A stretch of DNA of 64,000 nucleotides from Oasisia sp. SBJ-2009. Lineage: Eukaryota > Annelida > Polychaeta > Sabellida > Siboglinidae. Positions 23,078-36,575 of this stretch are shown one piece after another. The translations under genes were made by a program, and so were the position numbers. The notes below the pieces were generated by a model. It searched no databases and was not told where the DNA came from. It was given only the letters and a program-made list of their open reading frames with translations. How positions within the stretch are numbered: the first letter of the stretch is position 1; every line of letters begins with the position of its first letter. Location of the stretch: the NCBI GenBank assembly GCA_964017155.1, contig OZ024866.1:21176826-21240825 (forward strand). Reading direction: 5' to 3'.

Positions 23078-25328
23078 ATGTGTCGCTGTATCTTCACCGG
23101 GCTCAGACACCTGAGAAAAAACAATAAAAGAGCGTTACAGTGTGCACGGTGTCTAACAAAATTGAAAGCAGCAGGCTCAATTCTTACATATGCCCACATT
23201 CCTTCACCCCACTGGCGTCAAAGACGCAAATCCCACCGCGATGCGGTCGAGATTACACTAAAGAAACTGGCATCTGTCGCCAGCATTCGGCTGCGCGGCA
23301 CAGTAATGGCGGCAAACCGGAAGACGCGCCACAACAATACCGTGACGTCACGACAATACGGCAGACGCGCCATTTTCGTTCCTGGCGACGTCAGATTTCA
23401 AGATGGCGACGCCTTTGATCTAAGCAAACTGGGGGGGGGGGGGCGCTTTCTTCCACTTTTACTTCGTTCTTTCAATGTTTTACTTGCGCTAGCCTATTTC
23501 GCAATAAGGTACACATATAGGACTACAGTTGTATTATGGTACAACGGCCTTTGCGACATTCGGGTACTTGTTATGCACGATGCAAGTCAATGTGCGTGGC
23601 GTATAACACCGATTAGATTCAACAATGTCAGACTCTCTCCGTTGATTTTTAGACCAAAGATATCAGGGCTGCTGCGTCCGCGCGTATTAAAACCACTACA
23701 CTACCCTACCCGCGCCTGTCGTAATGAAGTTTCAAACGTTGGAGCAATTGAGGTTGGCTTGCATTCTACGCAAGTGCCTAATTCATGTCGGAAATGGAAC
23801 AGAATATTCATATTCTTGTTCTCATTCACAGTACACTGTATATGGTGCATACCACTCTTCGATTAGTTGTCTCAATGTCTCAAGCAGCTTTCCACCTATG
23901 CCTAGGCAAATAGATGTTTGGACAGTATCTAATTTAACATTCGTACTGCTGAGCTTCAAACTACTACACTCAACGACAGAAGTTCCCTTCATTGTGTTCG
24001 CAATCTACTCTCTGCGATCTGGAACTCTAAAACGTGTTAACGGCGACGCCACGAGGGATGTATGCAGGCTGCGCAAAGATGTATCGGAAGCATTATATGC
24101 CATTCCATGCGATAAAAGACGTTCGTTCGCATACAGGCTAGATTTACTCTGTAGTGTAATACTCTTTGTAGGGTGTACAATGTGTGTAGCTAGCTCAACA
24201 TCAATGATTACATGATGCGACCATTGCATTGCCTGTTAGTTGCTTTGTGGTTTCGTTTTCATATTGAACTTGCGACATGTCTGCTCTTTGGTTTCAGGTC
24301 TTCCTATTTGAGTCCGAAGTGTGAGCGACACAGACCCTCTGAGAATGCGACGAGCGAGTAGTGATGAAGCCCACGCATGTCTAGTATATAATTTCGTAGT
24401 TGTCTGGGTAGTTTGGAACAACCTTTGTTTTATCGTGTGCCTCTTCGCCTTCACTGTTATATGTCTAGCTTTTGGCGTTACCTGTTTGTCGGCATAGCGC
24501 TCACGACATGGCCAAAGAGCTGGCCTGTTGGCACTGATCACTGTAGCATATGCTATTGTTTCCAAGGCAATGCATCAACGTACGCATTCGATCTCCATCA
24601 CTACCTAGATACAAATCTGCGTGCCGAGAAATGTGTGACTGCAATACATATTGGTCTCAAAACATCGAATGATCTCTACACTTGTCTCAGAAGGAACACA
24701 TGCCAAATGCGTACCCTTCAGTTACACTATTGCAATGAATGAGGCACTTGTGTAGGTTGGCTTTGCATGCTGATTCCTAAGTATGCTGTATCCAGTCGAG
24801 ATGAATGCGTTTTGCTGGGTGTCATGACGGTCAAAGAATCATCTACTCAACTGTATTGAGTGGGTGTATGTGTACACGCGAGAATGTGTGTGGCATTCGC
24901 CGCGCCAATGGTGCTTATGCATATCAATGTTACGATACTTTCCGCGGTGCGATCTCGGCCTCTTACACAAGTTTCGTTTCATATGCATTATTTTGCATCA
25001 TATTTTGACATTACGTATCTTGATATACATCATATAGCGTGCAAAATAGCTCGACCAATCGTCTGAGTAAAACGTTTCGATTGTGAGAACTGCAACATCA
25101 AAACTAATGTCCACTCGCACTAGCTGTGATACATATATCGATGTCATGCTATCGTTGATTTGATTCTTCCAGTGATCGGCCTGCATTATCATCTACCTCA
25201 ACATATTGTATAAATCAAATAACTTGATAAAAACAACGCTTCACCCACTGTCGAATGACTGTTCCGCGTCGCCAATCTTCACATCATCGGGCCTGGTCGG
25301 TCAGTAATGCTGCCAGAAGTCGTCGGCC
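23078..25328 (+). repeat. Macrosatellite unit 9, type E
   Basis: Type E marks: CGCGCCTGTCGTAATG, TATCAGGGCTG and a two-base insertion GTTATATGTCTAG near 24458. G-run of 13. Confidence 0.93.
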
Positions 25329-27567
25329 ATGTGTCGCTGTATCTTCACCGGGCTCAGACCCCTGAGAAAAAACAATAAAAGAGCGTTACAGTGTGCACGG
25401 TGTCTCACAAAATTGAAAGCAGCAGGCTCAATTCTTACATATGCCCACATTCCTTCACCCCACTGGCGTCAAAGACGCAAATCCCACCGCGATGCGGTCG
25501 AGATTACACTAAAGAAACTGGCATCTGTCGCCAGCATTCGGCTGCGCGGCACAGTAATGGCGGCAAACCGGAAGACGCGCCACAACAATACCGTGACGTC
25601 ACGACAATACGGCAGACGCGCCATTTTCGTTCCTGGCGACGTCAGATTTCAAGATGGCGACGCCTTTGATCTAAGCAAACTGGGGGGGGGGGGGGCGCTT
25701 TCTTCCACTTTTACTTCGTTCTTTCAATGTTTTACTTGCGCTAGCCTATTTCGCAATAAGGTACACACATAGGACTATAGTTGTATTATGGTACAACGGC
25801 CTTTGCGACATTCGGGTACTTGTTATGCACGATGCAAGTCAATGTGCGTGGCGTATAACACCGATTAGATTCAACAATGTCAGACTCTCTCCGTTGATTT
25901 TTAGACCAAAGATATCAGGGCTGCTGCGTCCGCGCGTATTAAAACCACTACACTACCCTACCCGCGCCTCTCGTAATGAAGTTTCAAACGTTGGAGCAAT
26001 TGAGGTTGGCTTGCATTCTACGCAAGTGCCTAATTCATGTCGGAAATGGAACAGAATATTCATATTCTTGTTCTCATTCACAGTACACTGTATATGGTGC
26101 ATACTCAATGTCTCAATGTCTCAAGCAGCTTTCCACCTATGCCTAGGCAAATAGATGTTTGGACAGTATCTAATTTAACATTCGTACTGCTGAGCTTCAA
26201 ACTACTACACTCAACGACAGAAGTTCCCTTCATTGTGTTCGCAATCTACTCTCTGCGATCTGGAACTCTAAAACGTGTTAACGGCGACGCCACGAGGGAT
26301 GTATGCAGGCTGCGCAAAGATGTATCGGAAGCATTATATGCCATTCCATGCGATAAAAGACGTTCGTTCGCATACAGGCTAGATTTACTCTGTAGTGTAA
26401 TACTCTTTGTAGGGTGTACAATGTGTGTAGCTAGCTCAACATCAATGATTACATGATGCGACCATTGCATTGCCTGTTAGTTGCTTTGTGGTTTCGTTTT
26501 CATATTGAACTTGCGACATGTCTGCTCTTTGGTTTCAGGTCTTCCTATTTGAGTCCGAAGTGTGAGCGACACAGACCCTCTGAGAATGCGACGAGCGAGT
26601 AGTGATGAAGCCCACGCATGTCTAGTATATAATTTCGTAGTTGTCTGGGTAGTTTGGAACAACCTTTGTTTTATCGTGTGCCTCTTCGCCTTCACTGTTA
26701 TGTCTAGCTTTTGGCGTTACCTGTTTGTCGGCATAGCGCTCACGACATGGCCAAAGAGCTGGCCTGTTGGCACTGATCACTGTAGCATATGCTATTGTTT
26801 CCAAGGCAATGCATCAACATACGCATTCGATCTCCATCACTACCTAGATACAAATCTGCGTGCCGAGAAATGTGTGACTGCAATACATATTGGTCTCAAA
26901 ACATCGAATGATCTCTACACTTGTCTCAGAAGGAACACATGCCAAATGCGTACCCTTCAGTTACACTATTGCAATGAATGAGGCACTTGTGTAGGTTGGC
27001 TTTGCATGCTGATTCCTAAGTATGCTGTATCCAGTCGAGATGAATGCGTTTTGCTGGGTGTCATGACGGTCAAAGAATCATCTACTCAACTGTATTGAGT
27101 GGGTGTATGTGTACATGCGAGAATGTGTGTGGCATTCGCCGCGCCAATGGTGCTTATGCATATCAATGTTACGATACTTTCCGCGGTGCGATCTCGGCCT
27201 CTTACACAAGTTTCGTTTCATATGCATTATTTTGCATCATATTTTGACATTACATATCTTGATATACATCATATAGCGTGCAAAATAGCTCGACCAATCG
27301 TCTGAGTAAAACGTTTCGATTGTGAGAACTGCAACATCAAAACTAATGTCCACTCGCACTAGCTGTGATACATATATCGATGTCATGCTATCGTTGATTT
27401 GATTCTTCCAGTGATCGGCCTACATTATCATCTACCTCAACATATTGTATAAATCAAATAACTTGATAAAAACAACGCTTCACCCACTGTCGAATGACTG
27501 TTCCGCGTCGCCAATCTTCACATCATCGGGCCTGGTCGGTCAGTAATGCTGCCAGAAGTCGTCGGCC
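25329..27567 (+). repeat. Macrosatellite unit 10, type F
   Basis: Type F marks: CAGACCCCTGAG and a deletion giving GCATACTCAATGTCTC near 26101, which makes it the shortest full unit (2239 bp). G-run of 14. Confidence 0.93.
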
Positions 27568-29818
27568 ATGTGTCGCTGTATCTTCACCGGGCTCAGACAC
27601 CTGAGAAAAAACAATAAAAGAGCGTTACAGTGTGCACGGTGTCTAACAAAATTGAAAGCAGCAGGCTCAATTCTTACATATGCCCACATTCCTTCACCCC
27701 ACTGGCGTCAAAGACGCAAATCCCACCGCGATGCGGTCGAGATTACACTAAAGAAACTGGCATCTGTCGCCAGCATTCGGCTGCGCGGCACAGTAATGGC
27801 GGCAAACCGGAAGACGCGCCACAACAATACCGTGACGTCACGACAATACGGCAGACGCGCCATTTTCGTTCCTGGCGACGTCAGATTTCAAGATGGCGAC
27901 GCCTTTGATCTAAGCAAACTGGGGGGGGGGGGGGGGGCGCTTTCTTCCACTTTTACTTCGTTCTTTCAATGTTTTACTTGCGCTAGCCTATTTCGCAATA
28001 AGGTACACACATAGGACTACAGTTGTATTATGGTACAACGGCCTTTGCGACATTCGGGTACTTTTTATGCACGATGCAAGTCAATGTGCGTGGCGTATAA
28101 CACCGATTAGATTCAACAATGTCAGACTCTCTCCGTTGATTTTTAGATCAAAGATATCAGGCCTGTTGCGTCCGCGCGTATTAAAACCACTACACTACCC
28201 TACCCGCGCCTCTCGTAATGAAGTTTCAAACGTTGGAGCAATTGAGGTTGGCTTGCATTCTACGCAAGTGCCTAATTCATGTCAGAAATGGAACAGAATA
28301 TTCATATTCTTGTTCTCATTCACAGTACACTGTATATGGTGCATACCACTCTTCGATTAGTTGTCTCAATGTCTCAAGCAGCTTTCCACCTATCCCTAGG
28401 CAAATATATGTTTGGACAGTATCTAATTTAACATTCGTACTGCTGAGCTTCAAACTACTACACTCAACGACAGAAGTTCTCTTCGTTGTGTTCGCAATCT
28501 ACTCTCTGCGATCTGGAACTCTAAAACGTGTTAACGGCGACGCCACGAGGGATGTATGCAGGCTGCGCAAAGATGTATCGGAAGCATTATATGCCATTCC
28601 ATGCGATAAAAGACGTTCGTTCGCATACAGGCTAGATTTACTCTGTAGTGTAATACTCTTTGTAGGGTGTACAATGTGTGTAGCTAGCTCAACATCAATG
28701 ATTACATGATGCGACCATTGCATTGGCTGTTAGTTGCTTTGTGGTTTCGTTTTCATATTGAACTTGCGACATGACATGTCTGCTCTTTGGTTTCAGGTCT
28801 TCCTATTTGAGTCCGAAGTGTGAGCGACACAGACCCTCTGAGAATGCGACGAGCGAGTAGTGATGAAGCCCACGCATGTCTAGTATATAATTTCGTAGTT
28901 GTCTGGGTAGTTTGGAACAACCTTTGTTTTATCGTGTGCCTCTTCGCCTTCACTGTTATGTCTAGCTTTTGGCGTTACCTGTTTGTCGGCATAGCGCTCA
29001 CGACATGGCCAAAGAGCTGGCCTGTTGGCACTGATCACTGTAGCATATGCTATTGTTTCCAAGGCAATGTATCAACATATACATTCGATCTCCGTCACTA
29101 CCTAGATACAAATCTGCGTGCCGAGAAATGTGTGACTGCAATACATATTGGTCTCAAAACATCGAATGATCTCTACACTTGTCTCAGAAGGAACACATGC
29201 CAAATGCGTACCCTTCAGTTACACTATTGCAATGAATGAGGCACTTGTGCCTTTGCATGCTGATTCCTAAGTATGCTGTATCCAGTCGAGATGAATGCGT
29301 TTTGCTGGGTGTCATGACGGTCAAAGAATCATCTACTCAACTGTATTGAGTGGGTGTATGTGTACATGCGAGAATGTGTGTGGCATTCGCCGCGCCAATG
29401 GTGCTTATGCATATCAATGTTACGATACTTTCCGCGGTGCGATCTCGGCCTCTTACACAAGTTTCGTTTCATATGCATTATTTTGCATCATATTTTGACA
29501 TTACGTAGCTTGATATACATCATATAGCGTGCAAAATAGCTCGATCAATCGTCTGAGTAAAACGTTTCGATTGTGAGAACTGCAACATCAAAACTAATGT
29601 CCACTCGCACTAGCTGTGATACATATATCGATGTCATGCTATCGTTGATTTGATTCTTCCAGTGATCGGCCTACATTATCATCTACCTCAACATATTGTA
29701 TAAATCAAATAACTTGATAAAAACAACGCTTCACCCATTGTCGAATGACTGTTCCGCGTCGCCAATCTTCACATCATCGGGCCTGGTCGGTCAGTAATGC
29801 TGCCAGAAGTCGTCGGCC
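27568..29818 (+). repeat. Macrosatellite unit 11, type A with longest G-run
   Basis: Type A marks with GATCTAAG as in unit 2 rather than unit 5. The G-run reaches 17, the longest in the array. Confidence 0.93.
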
Positions 29819-32070
29819 ATGTGTCGCTGTACCTTCACCGGGCTCAGACACCTGTGAAAAAACAATAAAAGAGCGTTACAGTGTGCACGGTGTCTCACAA
29901 AATTGAAAGCAGCAGGCTCAATTCTTACATATGCCCACATTCCTTCACCCCACTGGCGTCAAAGACGCAAATCCCACCGCGATGCGGTCGAGATTACACT
30001 AAAGAAACTGGCATCTGTCGCCAGCATTCGGCTGCGCGGCACAGTATTGGCGGCAAACCGGAAGACGCGCCACAACAATACCGTGACGTCACGACAATAC
30101 GGCAGACGCGCCATTTTCGTTCCTGGCGACGTCAGATTTCAAGATGGCGACGCCTTTCATCTAAGCAAACTGGGGGGGGGGGCGCTTTCTTCCACTTTTA
30201 CTTCGTTCTTTCAATGTTTTACTTGCGCTAGCCTATTTCGCAATAAGGTACACACATAGGACTACAGTTGTATTATGGTACAACGGCCTTTGCGACATTC
30301 GGGTACTTTTTATGCACGATGCAAGTCAATGTGCGTGGCGTATAACACCGATTAGATTCAACAATGTCAGACTCTCTCCGTTGATTTTTAGATCAAAGAT
30401 ATCAGGCCTGCTGCGTCCGCGCGTATTAAAACCACTACACTACCCTACCCGCGCCTCTCGTAATGAAGTTTCAAACGTTGGAGCAATTGAGGTTGGCTTG
30501 CATTCTACGAAAGTGCCTAATTCATGTCGGAAATGGAACAGAATATTCATATTCTTGTTCTCATTCACAGAACACTGTATATGGTGCATACCACTCTTCG
30601 ATTAGTTGTCTCAATGTCTCAAGCAGCTTTCCACCTATCCCTAGGCAAATATATGTTTGGACAGTATCTAATTTAACATTCGTACTGCTGAGCTTCAAAC
30701 TACTACACTCAACGACAGAAGTTCTCTTCGTTGTGTTCGCAATCTACTCTCTGCGATCTGGAACTCTAAAACGTGTTAACGGCGACGCCACGAGGGATGT
30801 ATGCAGGCTGCGCAAAGATGTATCGGAAGCATTATATGCCATTCCATGCGATAAAAGACGTTCGTTCGCATACAGGCTAGATTTACTCTGTAGTGTAATA
30901 CTCTTTGTAGGGTGTACAATGTGTGTAGCTAGCTCAACATCAATGATTACATGATGCGACCATTGCATTGCCTGTTAGTTGCTTTGTGGTTTCGTTTTCA
31001 TATTGAACTTGCGACATGACATGTCTGCTCTTTGGTTTCAGGTCTTCCTATTTGAGTCCGAAGTGTGAGCGACACAGACCCTCTGAGAATGCGACGAGCG
31101 AGTAGTGATGAAGCCCACGCATGTCTAGTATATAATTTCGTAGTTGTCTGGGTAGTTTGGAACAACCTTTGTTTTATCGTGTGCCTCTTCGCCTTCACTG
31201 TTATGTCTAGCTTTTGGCGTTACCTGTTTGTCGGCATAGCGCTCACGACATGGCCAAAGAGCTGGCCTGTTGGCACTGATCACTGTAGCATATGCTATTG
31301 TTTCCAAGGCAATGCATCAACATACGCATTCGATCTCCATCACTACCTAGATACAAATCTGCGTGCCGAGAAATGTGTGACTGCAATACATATTGGTCTC
31401 AAAACATCGAATGATCTCTACACTTGTCTCAGAAGGAACACATGCCAAATGCGTACCCTTCAGTTACACTATTGCAATGAATGAGGCACTTGTGTAGGTT
31501 GGCTTTGCATGCTGATTCCTAAGTATGCTGTATCCAGTCGAGATGAATGCGTTTTGCTGGGTGTCATGACGGTCAAAGAATCATCTACTCAACTGTATTG
31601 AGTGGGTGTATGTGTACATGCGAGAATGTGTGTGGCATTCGCCGCGCCAATGGTGCTTATGCATATCAATGTTACGATACTTTCCGCGGTGCGATCTCGG
31701 CCTCTTACACAAGTTTCGTTTCATATGCATTATTTTGCATCATATTTTGACATTACGTATCTTGATATACATCATATAGCGTGCAAAATAGCTCGACCAA
31801 TCGTCTGAGTAAAACGTTTCGATTGTGAGAACTGCAACATCAAAACTAATGTCCACTCGCACTAGCTGTGATACATATATCGATGTCATGCTATCGTTGA
31901 TTTGATTCTTCCAGTGATCGGCCTGCATTATCATCTACCTCAACATATTGTATAAATCAAATAACTTGATAAAAACAACGCTTCACCCACTGTCGAATGA
32001 CTGTTCCGCGTCGCCAATCTTCACATCATCGGGCCTGGTCGGTCAGTAATGCTGCCAGAAGTCGTCGGCC
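29819..32070 (+). repeat. Macrosatellite unit 12, type B
   Basis: Carries CACCTGTGAAAA as in unit 3, not the unit 6 form, along with the other type B marks. Confidence 0.93.
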
Positions 32071-34323
32071 ATGTGTCGCTGTACCTTCACCGGGCTCAGA
32101 CACCTGAGAAAAAACAATAAAAGAGCGTTACAGTGTGCACGGTGTCTCACAAAATTGAAAGCAGCAGGCTCAATTCTTACATATGCCCACATTCCTTCAC
32201 CCCACTGGCGTCAAAGACGCAAATCCCACCGCGATGCGGTCGAGATTACACTAAAGAAACTGGCATCTGTCGCCAGCATTCGGCTGCGCGGCACAGTAAT
32301 GGCGGCAAACCGGAAGACGCGCCACAACAATACCGTGACGTCACGACAATACGGCAGACGCGCCATTTACGTTCCTGGCGACGTCAGATTTCAAGATGGC
32401 GACGCCTTTCATCTAAGCAAACTGGGGGGGGGGGCGCTTTCTTCCACTTTTACTTCGTTCTTTCAATGTTTTACTTGCGCTAGCCTATTTCGCAATAAGG
32501 TACACACATAGGACTACAGTTGTATTATGGTACAACGGCCTTTGCGACATTCGGGTACTTTTTATGCACGATGCAAGTCAATGTGCGTGGCGTATAACAC
32601 CGATTAGATTCAACAATGTCAGACTCTCTCCGTTGATTTTTAGATCAAAGATATCAGGCCTGCTGCGTCCGCGCGTATTAAAACACTACACTACCCTACC
32701 CGCGCCTCTCGTAATGAAGTTTCAAACGTTGGAGCAATTGAGGTTGGCTTGCATTCTACGCAAGTGCCTAATTCATGTCGGAAATGGAACAGAATATTCA
32801 TATTCTTGTTCTCATTCACAGTACACTGTATATGGTGCATACCACTCTTCGATTAGTTGTCTCAATGTCTCAAGCAGCTTTCCACCTATCCCTAGGCAAA
32901 TATATGTTTGGACAGTATCTAATTTAACATTCGTACTGCTGAGCTTCAAACTACTACACTCAACGACAGAAGTTCTCTTCGTTGTGTTCGCAATCTACTC
33001 TCTGCGATCTGGAACTCTAAAACGTGTTAACGGCGACGCCACGAGGGATGTATGCAGGCTGCGCAAAGATGTATCGGAAGCATTATATGCCATTCCATGC
33101 GATAAAAGACGTTCGTTCGCATACAGGCTAGATTTACTCTGTAGTGTAATACTCTTTGTAGGGTGTACAATGTGTGTAGCTAGCTCAACATCAATGATTA
33201 CATGATGCGACCATTGCATTGCCTGTTAGTTGCTTTGTGGTTTCGTTTTCATATTGAACTTGCGACATGACATGTCTGCTCTTTGGTTTCAGGTCTTCCT
33301 ATTTGAGTCCGAAGTGTGAGCGACACAGACCCTCTGAGAATGCGACGAGCGAGTAGTGATGAAGCCCACGCATGTCTAGTATATAATTTCGTAGTTGTCT
33401 GGGTAGTTTGGAACAACCTTTGTTTTATCGTGTGCCTCTTCGCCTTCACTGTTATGTCTAGCTTTTGGCGTTACCTGTTTGTCGGCATAGCGCTCACGAC
33501 ATGGCCAAAGAGCTGGCCTGTTGGCACTGATCACTGTAGCATATGCTATTGTTGCCAAGGCAATGCATCAACATACGCATTCGATCTCCATCACTACCTA
33601 GATACAAATCTGCGTGCCGAGAAATGTGTGACTGCAATACATATTGGTCTCAAAACATCGAATGATCTCTACACTTGTCTCAGAAGGAACACATGCCAAA
33701 TGCGTACCCTTCAGTTACACTATTGCAATGAATGAGGCACTTGTGTAGGTTGTCTTTGCATGCTGATTCCTAAGTATGCTGTATCCAGTCGAGATGAATG
33801 CGTTTTGCTGGGTGTCATGACGGTCAAAGAATCATCTACTCAACTGTATTGAGTGGGTGTATGTGTACACGCGAGAATGTGTGTGGCATTCGCCGCGCCA
33901 ATGGTGCTTATATATATATCAATGTTACGATACTTTCCGCGGTGCGATCTCGGCCTCTTACACAAGTTTCGTTTCATATGCATTATTTTGCATCATATTT
34001 TGACATTACGTATCTTGATATACATCATATAGCGTGCAAAATAGCTCGACCAATCGTCTGAGTAAAACGTTTCGATTGTGAGAACTGCAACATCAAAACT
34101 AATGTCCACTCGCACTAGCTGTGATACATATATCGATGTCATGCTATCGTTGATTTGATTCTTCCAGTGATCGGCCTGCATTATCATCTACCTCAACATA
34201 TTGTATAAATCAAATAACTTGATAAAAACAACGCTTCACCCACTGTCGAATGACTGTTCCGCGTCGCCAATCTTCACATCATCGGGTCTGGTCGGTCAGT
34301 AATGCTGCCAGAAGTCGTCGGCC
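32071..34323 (+). repeat. Macrosatellite unit 13, type C'
   Basis: Shares TTGTTGCCAAGG and the TATATATATAT expansion with unit 7, not unit 4. Confidence 0.93.
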
Positions 34324-36575
34324 ATGTGTCGCTGTACCTTCACCGGGCTCAGACACCTGAGAAAAAACAATAAAAGAGCGTTACAGTGTGCACGGTGTCT
34401 CACAAAATTGAAAGCAGCAGGCTCAATTCTTACATATGCCCACATTCCTTCACCCCACTGGCGTCAAAGACGCAAATCCCACCGCGATGCGGTCGAGATT
34501 ACACTAAAGAAACTGGCATCTGTCGCCAGCATTCGGCTGCGCGGCACAGTAATGGCGGCAAACCGGAAGACGCGCCACAACAATACCGTGACGTCACGAC
34601 AATACGGCAGACGCGCCATTTTCGTTCCTGGCGACGTCAGATTTCAAGATGGCGACGCCTTTCATCTAAGCAAACTGGGGGGGGGGGCGCTTTCTTCCAC
34701 TTTTACTTCGTTCTTTCAATGTTTTACTTGCGCTAGCCTATTTCGCAATAAGGTACACACATAGGACTACACTTGTATTATGGTACAACGGCCTTTGCGA
34801 CATTCGGGTACTTTTTATGCACGATGCAAGTCATTGTGCGTGGCGTATAACACCGATTAGATTCAACAATGTCAGACTCTCTCCGTTGATTTTTAGACCA
34901 AAGATATCAGGCCTGCTGCGTCCGCGCGTATTAAAACCACTACACTACCCTACCCGCGCCTCTCGTAATGAAGTTTCAAACGTTGGAGCAATTGAGGTTG
35001 GCTTGCATTCTACGCAAGTGCCTAATTCATGTCGGAAATGGAACAGAATATTCATATTCTTGTTCTCATTCACAGTACACTGTATATGGTGCATACCACT
35101 CTTCGATTAGTTGTCTCAATGTCTCAAGCAGCTTTCCACCTATGCCTAGGCAAATAGATGTTTGGACAGTATCTAATTTAACATTCGTACTGCTGAGCTT
35201 CAAACTACTACACTCAACGACAGAAGTTCCCTTCATTGTGTTCGCAATCTACTCTCTGCGATCTGGAACTCTAAAACGTGTTAACGGCGACGCCACGAGG
35301 GATGTATGCAGGCTGCGCAAATATGTATCGGAAGCATTATATGCCATTCCATGCGATAAAAGACGTTTGTTCGCATACAGGCTAGATTTACTCTGTAGTG
35401 TAATACTCTTTGTAGGGTGTACAATGTGTGTAGCTAGCTCAACATCAATGATTACATGATGCGACCATTGCATTGCCTGTTAGTTGCTTTGTGGTTTCGT
35501 TTTCATATTGAACTTGCGACATGACATGTCTGCTCTTTGGTTTCAGGTCTTCCTATTTGAGTCCGAAGTGTGAGCGACACAGACCCTCTGAGAATGCGAC
35601 GAGCGAGTAGTGATGAAGCCCACGCATGTCTAGTATATAATTTCGTAGTTGTCTGGGTAGTTTGGAACAACCTTTGTTTTATCGTGTGCCTCTTCGCCTT
35701 CACTGTTATGTCTAGCTTTTGGCGTTACCTGTTTGTCGGCATAGCGCTCACGACATGGCCAAAGAGCTGGCCTGTTGGCACTGATCACTGTAGCATATGC
35801 TATTGTTTCCAAGGCAATGTATCAACATATGCATTCGATCTCCGTCACTATCTAGATACAAATCTGCGTGCCGAGAAATGTGTGACTGCAATACATATTG
35901 GTCTCAAAACATCGAATGATCTCTACACTTGTCTCAGAAGGAACACATGCCAAATGCGTACCCTTCAGTTACACTATTGCAATGAATGAGGCACTTGTGT
36001 AGGTTGCCTTTGCATGCTGATTCCTAAGTATGCTGTATCCAGTCGAGATGAATGCGTTTTGCTGGGTGTCATGACGGTCAAAGAATCATCTACTCAACTG
36101 TATTGAGGGGGTGTATGTGTACATGCGAGAATGTGTGTGGCATTCGCCGCGCCAATGGTGCTTATGCATATCAATGTTACGATACTTTCCGCGGTGCGAT
36201 CTCGGCCTCTTACACACGTTTCGTTTCATATGCATTATTTTGCATCATATTTTGACATTACGTATCTTGATATACATCATATAGCGTGCAAAATAGCTCG
36301 ATCAATCGTCTGAGTAAAACGTTTCGATTGTGAGAACTGCAACATCAAAACTAATGTCTACTCGCACTAGCTGTGATACATATATCGATGTCATGCTATC
36401 GTTGATTTGATTCTTCCAGTGATCGGCCTACATTATCATCTGCCTCAACATATTGTATAAATCAAATAACTTGATAAAAACAACGCTTCACCCACTGTCG
36501 AATGACTGTTCCGCGTCGCCAATCTTCACATCATCGGGCCTGGTCGGTCAGTAATGCTGCCAGAAGTCGTCGGCC
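34324..36575 (+). repeat. Macrosatellite unit 14, type D
   Basis: Matches unit 8 at every type D mark. Confidence 0.93.
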
